Of a stretch of DNA of 30,857 nt, positions 24,075 through 30,857 are shown piece after piece (the first letter of the stretch is position 1; each line of letters opens with the position of its first letter). This stretch comes from Verrucomicrobiota bacterium (GTDB lineage: Bacteria > Verrucomicrobiota > Verrucomicrobiia > Opitutales > Intestinicryptomonadaceae). Under the pieces are notes generated by a model, which saw only the letters and a program-made list of their open reading frames with translations, was not told where the DNA came from and made no database searches. The stretch covers positions 1-30,857 of the forward strand of contig JAEXGH010000024.1 in the NCBI GenBank assembly GCA_023450935.1, in the 5' to 3' direction. Made by a program: the position numbers and the translations under genes.

Positions 24075-24338
24075 ATGCCGCAAAAAATAAAAATCCACGC
24101 GGTTGCAAACGCGCCCAAAAGCGCGTGCGCGGGCATGTTCGGCGACGCGTTCAAAATCAAAATCGGCGCGCAGGCCATTGACGGCAGGGCTAATGCGGAG
24201 CTTGTGAAGTTTTTGGCGAAAAAATTCGGCGTTTCAAAAAACGGCGTCCGCATTTGCGCGGGCGAAACCTCGCGCGACAAGCTCGTGGAAATCGACACCG
24301 GCGCCGACGCAAAAAAAATCCTCCTCGGCGGGGAATAA
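24075..24338 (+). CDS. YggU/DUF167-family protein
   Basis: This 87-residue protein contains the DUF167 pattern: IKIHAVANAPKSACAG, FKIKIGAQAIDGRANAEL (the conserved P/A-x-G-x-A-N-x-x-L) and the C-terminal VRICAGETSRDKLVEI. The fold is known from YggU but the biochemical role is not. It is four bases after pheA and so co-transcribed. Full family length. Confidence 0.88.
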   Translation: MPQKIKIHAVANAPKSACAGMFGDAFKIKIGAQAIDGRANAELVKFLAKKFGVSKNGVRICAGETSRDKLVEIDTGADAKKILLGGE

Positions 24339-24413
24339 TTCGTTGCGCCGCTTAGTAAAAAGTTTGCAATTATTGCGCAAAATGGTTCGATCGGATTCGA
24401 AAAGAAAAATGTT

Positions 24414-25187
24414 ATGACAAAGATTTTCGCAATAGCAAACCAGAAGGGGGGGGTCGGCAAAACGACTACCGCCGTCAATCTTGCGGCGGGATTGGCGTTG
24501 AGGAAAAAACGGACAATCCTCGTTGATATGGATCAGCAGGCCAGCGCAACGAGCGCGCTTGGCTACGAGAAAACCGCCGGCAGCAGCCTTTACCAAGTCC
24601 TCCACGGGGAGGGAACCGCGCGCGAAAAACTCGTGCAGACGCAGCGCAAAAACCTGTGGCTTATTCCGTCGGAAACCGATATGTCGGCGTTGGAAGTGGA
24701 ACTTTCCGGCGGCGAAAACTACCTTGTGCGCCTGCGCGACGCCCTTGCCCCACTGAAGGACTCGGGCGAATTCGACGCGATAGTAATAGACGCCCCGCCG
24801 TCTTTGGGGCTTCTTTCGATGAATTCTCTGGCGGCTGCCGACTACCTTCTCATCGCCCTCCAATGCGAGTATTTGGCCATGGAGGGGCTGGGGCAGATTA
24901 TGGGCGTTGTCGATCAGCTCAAGGCGGCGGGCGTGAGTAATTCGCTGGAAGTCGGCGGCGTTATAATGACTATGTTCGACTCCCGCACCAATCTTTCCAA
25001 GCAGGTGCTCAAGGAGGTAAAAGCCTATATGAAGGGACTTGTTTTCAACACACTCATTCCCCGCACCGTGCGTTTGGCCGAAGCCCCCAGCTTCGGCAAG
25101 ACGATTTTCGAATACGCAAAGTGGAACGAGGGCGCGTTCGCCTACGGGAAGCTTGCAAAGGAAGTTGAAAAGCGTTTCGGGTTGTAG
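24414..25187 (+). CDS. parA: ParA/Soj-family chromosome-partitioning ATPase
   Basis: This 257-residue ParA/MinD-type ATPase has the deviant Walker A KGGVGKTTTA (residues 11-20, with the signature Lys11), Walker A' DMDQQASATSALG (38-50) and Walker B AIVIDAPPSLGLLSMNSL. It lacks an N-terminal helix-turn-helix, as in chromosomal Soj-type proteins. It would bind DNA when ATP-bound and segregate the origin or position another cargo. No parB follows; the next gene is rnc after six bases. It may serve the chromosome with a parB elsewhere, or be an orphan ParA positioning something else. The 75-base gap before it shows no clear promoter. Confidence 0.93.
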   Translation: MTKIFAIANQKGGVGKTTTAVNLAAGLALRKKRTILVDMDQQASATSALGYEKTAGSSLYQVLHGEGTAREKLVQTQRKNLWLIPSETDMSALEVELSGGENYLVRLRDALAPLKDSGEFDAIVIDAPPSLGLLSMNSLAAADYLLIALQCEYLAMEGLGQIMGVVDQLKAAGVSNSLEVGGVIMTMFDSRTNLSKQVLKEVKAYMKGLVFNTLIPRTVRLAEAPSFGKTIFEYAKWNEGAFAYGKLAKEVEKRFGL

Positions 25188-25193
25188 TCGGCG

Positions 25194-26003
25194 ATGATAC
25201 GCAAATACATCAAGACAATCTTCAAACCCTCCGTGGCAAAGCGCGCAAAGGCGATGCGCCGCGCAAAGCGCACGCGTAAAAACGTGAAGACGCAGCTGCG
25301 CAAACGCCGCTATTCGCCGCTTGAACAGCGGCTCGGCTACACGTTCAAGGACATCTCCATTCTCGTGGAGGCTCTCACGCATGCGGGCGTTGTGGGGGTT
25401 GTCAAAACCAAAGTGAAGTCTAACCAGCGGCTCGAGTTTTTGGGGGACTCCGTGTTGCAGTCGGTAATTACCGACGTAGTTTTCAGAAAATTTCCCGACG
25501 CGGAGGAGGGCGAGCTTACGAAAATCAGAATTGCCTTCACGCAGGGCGCGTTTTTGACGGACCTTTCGCGCGGACTGGGCATTCCCGATTTTCTCATAGT
25601 CCCGAAGGGGTCGGAGCAAATCCGCGCGCAGGCCGCCGCCGCCGAGGACGCCTTCGAGGCTCTCGTGGGCGCGATTTATCTCGATTCCGACTTCGAGACG
25701 GCTCGCGACGTAATACTGTCCTGGTATAAACAGCGTTTTGACGACGTTCCCGACTTGATGGTTTCGCAAAATCCCAAGGGTGCGTTGCAGGAGGCCGTTG
25801 CAAAGCGCGGCGGAAGCGTGAAATACGCGCTGCTGGGGCAGTCGGGCCCCGACCACAGCAAGGTTTTCGAGGTGGAGGTTTCCATTGACGGCAAACCCTA
25901 TTGCAGGGGGTCGGGCTCGTCAAAAAAGCACGCCGAAGCCGAGGCTGCAAAGGCGGCGTTGCGCGAGTATTTGAAAGATGCGGACGCCGACAAAGCCGAG
26001 TAG
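25194..26003 (+). CDS. rnc: Ribonuclease III with a basic N-terminal extension
   Basis: This 269-residue dsRNA-cleaving enzyme processes rRNA and antisense duplexes. The catalytic domain holds NQRLEFLGDSVLQSVI (Glu81, Asp85) and AEDAFEALVGAIYLD (Asp152, Glu155), so all four metal-binding acidic residues are present. The dsRNA-binding domain runs from about 194 to 263 (NPKGALQEAVAKRGG through SSKKHAEAEAAKAAL). The first 40 residues form an unusual tail with 18 Lys/Arg and no acidic residue; typical bacterial RNase III (~226) lacks it. It could bind RNA or ribosomes. The start is ATG 25194, six bases after the parA stop. mfd follows after 42 bases. Confidence 0.95.
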   Translation: MIRKYIKTIFKPSVAKRAKAMRRAKRTRKNVKTQLRKRRYSPLEQRLGYTFKDISILVEALTHAGVVGVVKTKVKSNQRLEFLGDSVLQSVITDVVFRKFPDAEEGELTKIRIAFTQGAFLTDLSRGLGIPDFLIVPKGSEQIRAQAAAAEDAFEALVGAIYLDSDFETARDVILSWYKQRFDDVPDLMVSQNPKGALQEAVAKRGGSVKYALLGQSGPDHSKVFEVEVSIDGKPYCRGSGSSKKHAEAEAAKAALREYLKDADADKAE

Positions 26004-26045
26004 TTTTGCGGAACAAAGCCGCGTTCAAAAAGTCTAAGGCTTATT

Positions 26046-29000
26046 ATGTTGACTGTTTCTGCAGGCGATAAAAGCGCGTTTTACCCCGATATTCCGCAGT
26101 CGGCTTGGGGGGCTTTCTGCGCGCACGCGTGCTTTGAAAGCGGAAAAAAAGTTTTGTTTTTCGTCTTCGGGACATCGTCGGACTGCGACTTTTTCTATTC
26201 GAGGGCGAAGTATTTTCTGGAGCTTTCGCACGCCGACGTCCGCCTGAAAGTTCTCCCGCCTGAGTATTCCGATTCCATTGTAGACGCCGCCACTTTCGAC
26301 AGCGTTTGCGAACGTTCAGGCACGCTCAACGCCGTGGCGGAAGCGGGGCTTTCGGGCGCGAAAATAGCGGTGCTTACCACGCCCGAGGCGTTGTTTGCCC
26401 CCGCGCCCGAGCCGGTTGAAGCCGCCCGCATACACGTCGAAAAGGGCGCGCATTTCCCGATGGAGGACTTCAAAAAACGCCTGCTCGAATTCGGCTACTA
26501 CAACGAAGTTTTGTGCGAGTCCCCGGGGCAGTTCGCAGTCCGCGGCGGCGTTGTGGACGTGTATCCGATTGCCTCCCAATACCCCGTGCGCATTGACTTT
26601 TTCGGCGACGAAATAGAAAGCATCAGAATTTTCAACCCAAACACGCAGCTTGCCGACGGCAAGACCGACTCCGTTCGCATAGACAAAGCCCCCGAATCGC
26701 TCGCGGCCGCCGACAGCAAATGGACGGCGTTGGACTACGTCCGCACGCCCGCCGACTGGTTCTTGTTCGAGCCGCACGTGCTTTGGCAGAAGTATACCGA
26801 CTACTTTTTGTATCCCGAAAACGGGTCGGCGCAGGCGTGCAAATTCGGAAAACTTTTTGCGCGCAAGGGCGACGGAATCTTCGCGGTGTCGTCAATGGGG
26901 GCGTCGTCCGGGGTGTTCGAAAAATCGCGCCGCAAAACGCTTAAAATTTCCGACACGTCGGTGTATTCGGCGCAGTCGGAAAGTTCGGCGGTTGGGGCGG
27001 AAAGGTTCGCCTCAGAGGGGGACAGCCGCGCGAAGTTCGTCCGTTTTCTCGCCGGTTTGTCGGCGCGCGGCACTGCGGTTTTTGCGGCGTCGGAGGGCAA
27101 GTCAGATTCCGATTTAATCCGCAGGCTTTTCGATTCGGAGGGCGTGAAATGCGATTTGCATTTTGTAAATCCGTCGTTCGGCGAGGGCTTTATAATAGAG
27201 GACTTTCGCGGAGCGTTCCGCCCCGAGTGGGCTGTTTTGCCCGAAAACGCGACGGGCGCGGCGTTCGTGAGCTTGCGCGACCTTTTCGGCAGGCGCGCCA
27301 AAACCGACTTGCAGCCGCGCCGCAGAATGCTTTCCGTAAAGGCGCAGGTTGACCAGCTTCTGGACTTCTCCGAACTCAGCGTGGGCGACTACGTTGTCCA
27401 CTACGGGCACGGCGTTTGCAGGTATTGCGGCATTTTTCCGCTCGAGCTTGACGGCAGAACGCAGGAGACTATAAAACTCGAATTCGAGGACAAGGCGTAT
27501 TTGTTCGTGCCGTTGCATAAGTCGTATTTGCTAAGCCGCTACATCGGGCTTGAAAAGTCGGTTCCGAAGCTTGCGAGGCTCGACTCGAAATCGTGGACGA
27601 AAGTAAAAACCGCCGCCGAGCACGCCGCTTTGGACTACGCCTCCGAGCTTCTCCAAACGCAGTCGAAGCGCGAAATTACAAACGGCATAGCTTTCCCGCC
27701 CGACGACGAGTGGCAGAAAAGTTTCGACGACTCCTTTCCGTATACGGAAACGCCCGACCAACTCAGGGCAATCGACGACGTAAAAGCCGATATGTGTTCG
27801 GAACGCCCTATGGACAGGCTTTTGTGCGCCGATGTCGGGTTCGGCAAAACGGAAATCGCAATGCGCGCGGCGTTCAAGTGCGCGATGAGCGGCAGGCAGG
27901 CGGCGGTGCTGTGCCCCACAACAATTTTGTGCCAGCAGCATTTCAGAAATTTCAGGGAGCGCATGGGGGGGTATCCGATAGTCGTTGAAATGCTCTCGCG
28001 TTTCCGCACAAAAAGCGAGTGCCAAAAAATAAAGGAGGAACTCGCCTCTGGGAAAATCGACATAATCATAGCAACCCACGCGCTGCTTGCAAACGACGTT
28101 TCCTTCAAAGACCTCGGGCTTTTGGTAATAGACGAGGAACACCGCTTCGGCGTAAAGCACAAGGAGAAAATCAAGACGCTGCGCGAGGGAATAGACGTGC
28201 TTTCCATGAGCGCAACCCCCATTCCGCGCACGCTCTATTTCGCTATGATGGGCGCGCGCAAAATAAGCCTTATGGAAACGCCGCCAAAAAATCGCTTCCC
28301 AGTGGAAACATTTGTGCGCGACTATTCGGACGAGACCGTCAGGGCGGCTATCGAAAAGGAGACCGCGCGCGGCGGACAGGTTTTCTACCTGCACAACCGC
28401 GTCCAGACAATTGACGCGTGCGCCGACAAAATCCGCGCAATGTTCCCCAAACTGCGCGTGGGCGTCGGGCACGGGCAGATGGGAGAAAACGCCCTCGAAA
28501 AACTGATGGCGGCGTTTGTCGACGGCAAATACGACGTGCTTGTGTGCACCACAATCATCGAGTCGGGTTTGGACATTCCCAACTGCAACACGATAATAAT
28601 AGAGGGCGCGGACAAATTCGGGCTTGCCCAGCTCTATCAGCTGCGCGGCAGGGTGGGGCGTTTCACGCGCCGCGCCTATGCTTGGTTGCTGCTTCACAAA
28701 CACGCCAAAATTGTCGATGCCGCGCGCAAGCGTCTGAGCGCAATCCGCCAATACAACAAGGCGGGCGCGGGTTTTAGGATAGCCACGCGCGACCTCCAGC
28801 TGCGCGGCTGCGGCAACCTTTTGGGAGCGAAACAAAGCGGACACATTGCGGGCGTGGGCTTCGACCTGTATTGCGCCCTCCTGAAAAAAAGCGTTGCAAT
28901 GCTGCGCGGCGACAAAACCGCAACCGTGGAGCGCGCCGCCGTCGAGCTGGACTTCGTGAAGCTCGGCGAGGCCGCCAACGACGCCTCCGCAAACGTCCAG

Positions 29001-29444
29001 AACGCCAAAAACTACTATCAGGAAATCCTCGTGCGCGAAATAGCCGCCACGCGCGGCGAGGTTGTCCACGCATATTTGCCGTCGCAATACATTCCGCAGA
29101 CGGAGTTGAGAATCGACTTCTACAGGCGTTTGGCGTCGGCTTCCAAGCTTTCTGAAATAGACGCGCTGCGCTTCGAGATGCAGGACAGGTTCGGACGCCC
29201 GCCCGCCGCCGCCGAATACGTTTTTATGCTCGAACGCATACGCGTGCTTGCGCAAAACCTCGGCTTCAGATCGGTCCAGACACAGGGGAATCAGTTAAAG
29301 CTTTCGTATCTGAGCCTCGGGGAAATGAAACTGTTTAAAATCAACGAGCGTTTTCCGCGCTTGACTAACGTCAAACCTATCGCCAAAATGCGCGAAATAG
29401 AATCGGTTTTGACCGATGTTGTCCCGTCCATTAAAAAATTATGA
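26046..29444 (+). CDS. mfd: Transcription-repair coupling factor
   Basis: This 1132-residue translocase removes RNA polymerase stalled at DNA lesions and recruits UvrA. The N-terminal UvrB-like module includes ESPGQFAVRGGVVDVYPI and RIDFFGDEIESIR. The RNA-polymerase-interacting domain is around 437-500 (DYVVHYGHGVCRYCGI). The helicase core has Walker A DVGFGKTE (596-603), Walker B DEEHRFGV (696-703), motif VLSMSATPIPRTL and the motif VI-type LYQLRGRVGRFTRRAYAWL. The C-terminal module (about 1000-1132) is present with QYIPQTELRIDFYRRLA. Length matches the family (~1150). Its stop overlaps the start of the next gene by four bases (ATGA), so the two are coupled. Confidence 0.97.
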   Translation: MLTVSAGDKSAFYPDIPQSAWGAFCAHACFESGKKVLFFVFGTSSDCDFFYSRAKYFLELSHADVRLKVLPPEYSDSIVDAATFDSVCERSGTLNAVAEAGLSGAKIAVLTTPEALFAPAPEPVEAARIHVEKGAHFPMEDFKKRLLEFGYYNEVLCESPGQFAVRGGVVDVYPIASQYPVRIDFFGDEIESIRIFNPNTQLADGKTDSVRIDKAPESLAAADSKWTALDYVRTPADWFLFEPHVLWQKYTDYFLYPENGSAQACKFGKLFARKGDGIFAVSSMGASSGVFEKSRRKTLKISDTSVYSAQSESSAVGAERFASEGDSRAKFVRFLAGLSARGTAVFAASEGKSDSDLIRRLFDSEGVKCDLHFVNPSFGEGFIIEDFRGAFRPEWAVLPENATGAAFVSLRDLFGRRAKTDLQPRRRMLSVKAQVDQLLDFSELSVGDYVVHYGHGVCRYCGIFPLELDGRTQETIKLEFEDKAYLFVPLHKSYLLSRYIGLEKSVPKLARLDSKSWTKVKTAAEHAALDYASELLQTQSKREITNGIAFPPDDEWQKSFDDSFPYTETPDQLRAIDDVKADMCSERPMDRLLCADVGFGKTEIAMRAAFKCAMSGRQAAVLCPTTILCQQHFRNFRERMGGYPIVVEMLSRFRTKSECQKIKEELASGKIDIIIATHALLANDVSFKDLGLLVIDEEHRFGVKHKEKIKTLREGIDVLSMSATPIPRTLYFAMMGARKISLMETPPKNRFPVETFVRDYSDETVRAAIEKETARGGQVFYLHNRVQTIDACADKIRAMFPKLRVGVGHGQMGENALEKLMAAFVDGKYDVLVCTTIIESGLDIPNCNTIIIEGADKFGLAQLYQLRGRVGRFTRRAYAWLLLHKHAKIVDAARKRLSAIRQYNKAGAGFRIATRDLQLRGCGNLLGAKQSGHIAGVGFDLYCALLKKSVAMLRGDKTATVERAAVELDFVKLGEAANDASANVQNAKNYYQEILVREIAATRGEVVHAYLPSQYIPQTELRIDFYRRLASASKLSEIDALRFEMQDRFGRPPAAAEYVFMLERIRVLAQNLGFRSVQTQGNQLKLSYLSLGEMKLFKINERFPRLTNVKPIAKMREIESVLTDVVPSIKKL

Positions 29445-30433
29445 AACATTTATTTTTATTGCTTGGTATTGCGGCTTTGCTTTCGGCGACGACCGCGCGC
29501 GCGCAGTCGTATCTGGATTTGGCGGCGAAGAAGTCGGCGGGGTCGGACGAAATTGTCGCGGTCGTGGAGGACAGGGCCATTACGAAATCGGAAGTCATGC
29601 GCGAGGTGGAACCGTTTATTCCGCAAATCCGCGCGGCGTCGTCTTCCGAGTTCGAATTCAACCAGCGCGTCTCGGCGTATGTTGGGGAAATCGTCCAGAA
29701 TATGATTGACCGCGAGCTCATTGTAAACGAGTTCACCGCAAAGGGAATGTCCATTCCGCAGTCGTATCTGGATTCCCATTTCGACGACTACCTCAAGCGC
29801 GAATTCAACGGCGACCGCGCCGAGCTTCTGCATTTCATCAGGGAGCAGGGAAAAACCATAAAACAGTTCCGCGAAGAGCAGCGCAAGGACATAATCGTAA
29901 GCTATATGAAAGGCCAGAAACGCCAGTCGGTTGCGGAAATCAGCCCGAAAAAAATAAGGGAATACTACGAGGCAAACAAGCAGCGTTGGTATTCGCCCGC
30001 GTCGGTAAACATCAGAATGATTACCCTGAAAACCACTATGGTGCTTTCGCTCGACGACAACAGAAAAATAGCCGCTACAATAGAGCAAAAGCTTTCCGCG
30101 GGCGCGGATTTTGCCGATTTGGCGAAGACCTACAGCAAGGACGACTCCTCCGCGAAGGGCGGAGAATGGGGCTGGTATAAAAAAGGACAGCTCAATCCCG
30201 CGCTCGACAAGGCAGTGTTCGCGCTCGAGGCGGGGAAGTGGACAAAGCCGATTGAGCTGGGCGATATGATTTTCATTTTGAAAGTGGAGGAAAAACGCCC
30301 CGAAGGCATACAGAAAATCGACGACGTGCGCGAGGAAATCGAATGGGCGATAGCGGACGGGAATTCGAAGGTGATGTATGCAAAGTGGATAGAGGGGTTG
30401 AGGGCGAAGGCGTATATTAAACTCTATAAATAG
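29441..30433 (+). CDS. SurA-like periplasmic peptidyl-prolyl isomerase/chaperone
   Basis: This 330-residue protein has a signal peptide (MKHLFLLLGIAALL..TARA, cleavage near residue 21). A SurA-type N-terminal chaperone domain follows: VAVVEDRAITKSEVMREVEPFI, MIDRELIVNEFTAKG, EQGKTIKQFREEQRKDI. Next is one parvulin domain (about 185-290): SPASVNIRMITLK, LSAGADFADLAKTYSKDDSS, GGEWGWYKKGQLNPALDKAV, IFILKVEEK. E. coli SurA has two parvulin domains; this one has one, as in many non-proteobacterial relatives. It should assist outer-membrane protein folding. It overlaps mfd by four bases. The 3' end runs into a large family P palindrome. Confidence 0.93.
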   Translation: MKHLFLLLGIAALLSATTARAQSYLDLAAKKSAGSDEIVAVVEDRAITKSEVMREVEPFIPQIRAASSSEFEFNQRVSAYVGEIVQNMIDRELIVNEFTAKGMSIPQSYLDSHFDDYLKREFNGDRAELLHFIREQGKTIKQFREEQRKDIIVSYMKGQKRQSVAEISPKKIREYYEANKQRWYSPASVNIRMITLKTTMVLSLDDNRKIAATIEQKLSAGADFADLAKTYSKDDSSAKGGEWGWYKKGQLNPALDKAVFALEAGKWTKPIELGDMIFILKVEEKRPEGIQKIDDVREEIEWAIADGNSKVMYAKWIEGLRAKAYIKLYK

Positions 30434-30439
30434 CGCGTG

Positions 30440-30564
30440 GGAACGCGTGAAAACGGGGTTGATACTTCGTTTTGTAAAAATTTTTGCTCGGTCACGTAGG
30501 TTAACTACGCTCCCTTCGCAAAAATTTTTCAAAGCCTTGTCTGAACCCCGTTTTGACGCGTTCC
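30440..30564. repeat. Large imperfect palindrome, family P copy 2
   Basis: The ends GGAACGCGT (30440-30448) and ACGCGTTCC (30556-30564) pair perfectly. Inside are AAACGGGGTT against AACCCCGTTTT, and GTAAAAATTTTTGC against GCAAAAATTTTTC. The apex is GTAGGTTAACTAC (30496-30508), at the centre. It begins seven bases after the stop codon of the SurA-like gene, as P1 does after cysK. Confidence 0.87.
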
Positions 30565-30576
30565 AAAGGGGGGTAG

Positions 30577-30628
30577 GCTTTAACGAATAATCAAAGTGGA
30601 ATTGGCTACGCCAATCCGCGTTTTTTAT
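30577..30628 (+). repeat. Family R repeat, copy R9
   Basis: The left flank GCTTTAACGAATAATCAAAG is followed by the core ATTGGC-TAC-GCCAAT and then TTTTTTATAT. The normal right flank is replaced by the start of the inverted copy R10. It follows palindrome P2 by 12 bases, as R1 follows P1 by about 40. Confidence 0.7.
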
Positions 30629-30672
30629 ATGTTGTGAAGTGGCGCAAATTGGCTGAAGCCAATATTGCTTTA
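30621..30672 (-). repeat. Family R repeat, copy R10 (inverted)
   Basis: In reverse complement it reads CAAAGCAATATTGGCTTCAG, then GCCAAT..GCGCCACTTCACAAC and ATATAAAAAA. It shares its ends with R9 and R11, so the three copies are interlocked. Confidence 0.6.
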
Positions 30673-30737
30673 CTTTAATCAATAATCAAAGGCGAACGGG
30701 CTTTGCCCGCCGCCACCACTTTCGAATATGTAAAAAA
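30672..30737 (+). repeat. Family R repeat, copy R11
   Basis: The flank ACTTTAATCAATAATCAAAGG is followed by the core CGGGC-TTT-GCCCG and the right flank CGCCACCACTTTCGAATATG with TAAAAAA. Complete unit of 66 bp. Confidence 0.8.
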
Positions 30738-30857
30738 GGCAGAAAACAAGCGAAGCGCGTTTGAGATTTTTTGCGTAGCAAAAAAGACCCCGAAGGGGCG
30801 AATACAAGCCGAAGGCGCGTATAGATGCGTTTGAAAAACGCACCCGAAGGGCACGCA
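30738..30857. repeat. Chain of small hairpins at the window end
   Basis: Short perfect stems follow one another: TTTTTTGC-GTA-GCAAAAAA (30767-30785), CCCC-GAA-GGGG (30788-30798), GCC-GAA-GGC (30809-30817), TGCGTTT-GAA-AAACGCA (30826-30842) and CCC-GAA-GGG (30843-30851). The region continues beyond the window. No gene is evident in it. Confidence 0.55.

Noticed and set aside
24234..25856. Minus-strand open frame of 540 codons opposite parA and rnc
   Set aside because: It runs antisense across three genes with clear family matches and has no motif of its own.
27531..29255. Minus-strand open frame of 574 codons opposite mfd
   Set aside because: Antisense shadow of mfd, with no recognisable domain or start signal.

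Overview
The window is about 31 kb of dense bacterial chromosome with 21 recognisable protein genes. No tRNA, rRNA, CRISPR array or insertion sequence was seen. The content points to a Gram-negative-type anaerobe or facultative organism, plausibly of the PVC superphylum (Verrucomicrobiota or a relative). The reasons are a meso-diaminopimelate dehydrogenase, a signal-peptide-bearing parvulin chaperone, a lipoprotein GH43 enzyme, a secreted beta-helix glycan-active protein, GCG/CGC-rich codon use, and mostly absent Shine-Dalgarno sites. The taxonomic placement is inference; no marker gene here fixes it.

Layout: (1) 1-955: the 3' end of cysK, then a gene-free, palindrome-packed repeat region. 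(2) 956-3584, minus strand: an Rrf2 regulator with four clustered cysteines and a secreted beta-helix protein. (3) 3673-8059, minus: carB then carA (1-nt gap). The CarA has lost all three residues of its glutaminase catalytic triad. (4) 8324-10753, plus: ddh, a second repeat-filled gap (9311-9634), and a zinc-dependent dehydrogenase. (5) 10846-13986, minus: typA and the GH43 lipoprotein. (6) 14145-18926, plus: icd, a PfkB-family kinase, proA and an unrecognised anchored protein, with very short gaps. (7) 19113-21954, minus: yicC and ilvD. (8) 22162-30433, plus: scpB, pheA, a YggU-family gene, a ParA without ParB, rnc, mfd and a SurA-like isomerase. (9) 30434-30857: a third repeat-filled gap.

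The gene set is mainly biosynthetic: cysteine, carbamoyl phosphate, lysine/peptidoglycan, 2-oxoglutarate, proline, branched-chain amino acids and phenylalanine. Genome maintenance and RNA genes (scpB, parA, rnc, mfd, yicC, typA) and two secreted carbohydrate-active proteins make up the rest.

Two things stand out. First, CarA appears to be glutaminase-dead (Cys to Gly, His to Asn, Glu to Asp), which suggests an ammonia-dependent carbamoyl phosphate synthetase. Second, the intergenic gaps carry two families of structured repeats. Family P is a ~123-125 bp imperfect palindrome with the apex GTAGGTTAACTAC. Family R is a ~66 bp unit with conserved flanks around a hairpin whose stem sequence changes between copies while staying self-complementary. 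R copies lie in every long gap and in several short ones; one supplies the stop codon of the Rrf2 gene and another forms the yicC leader.
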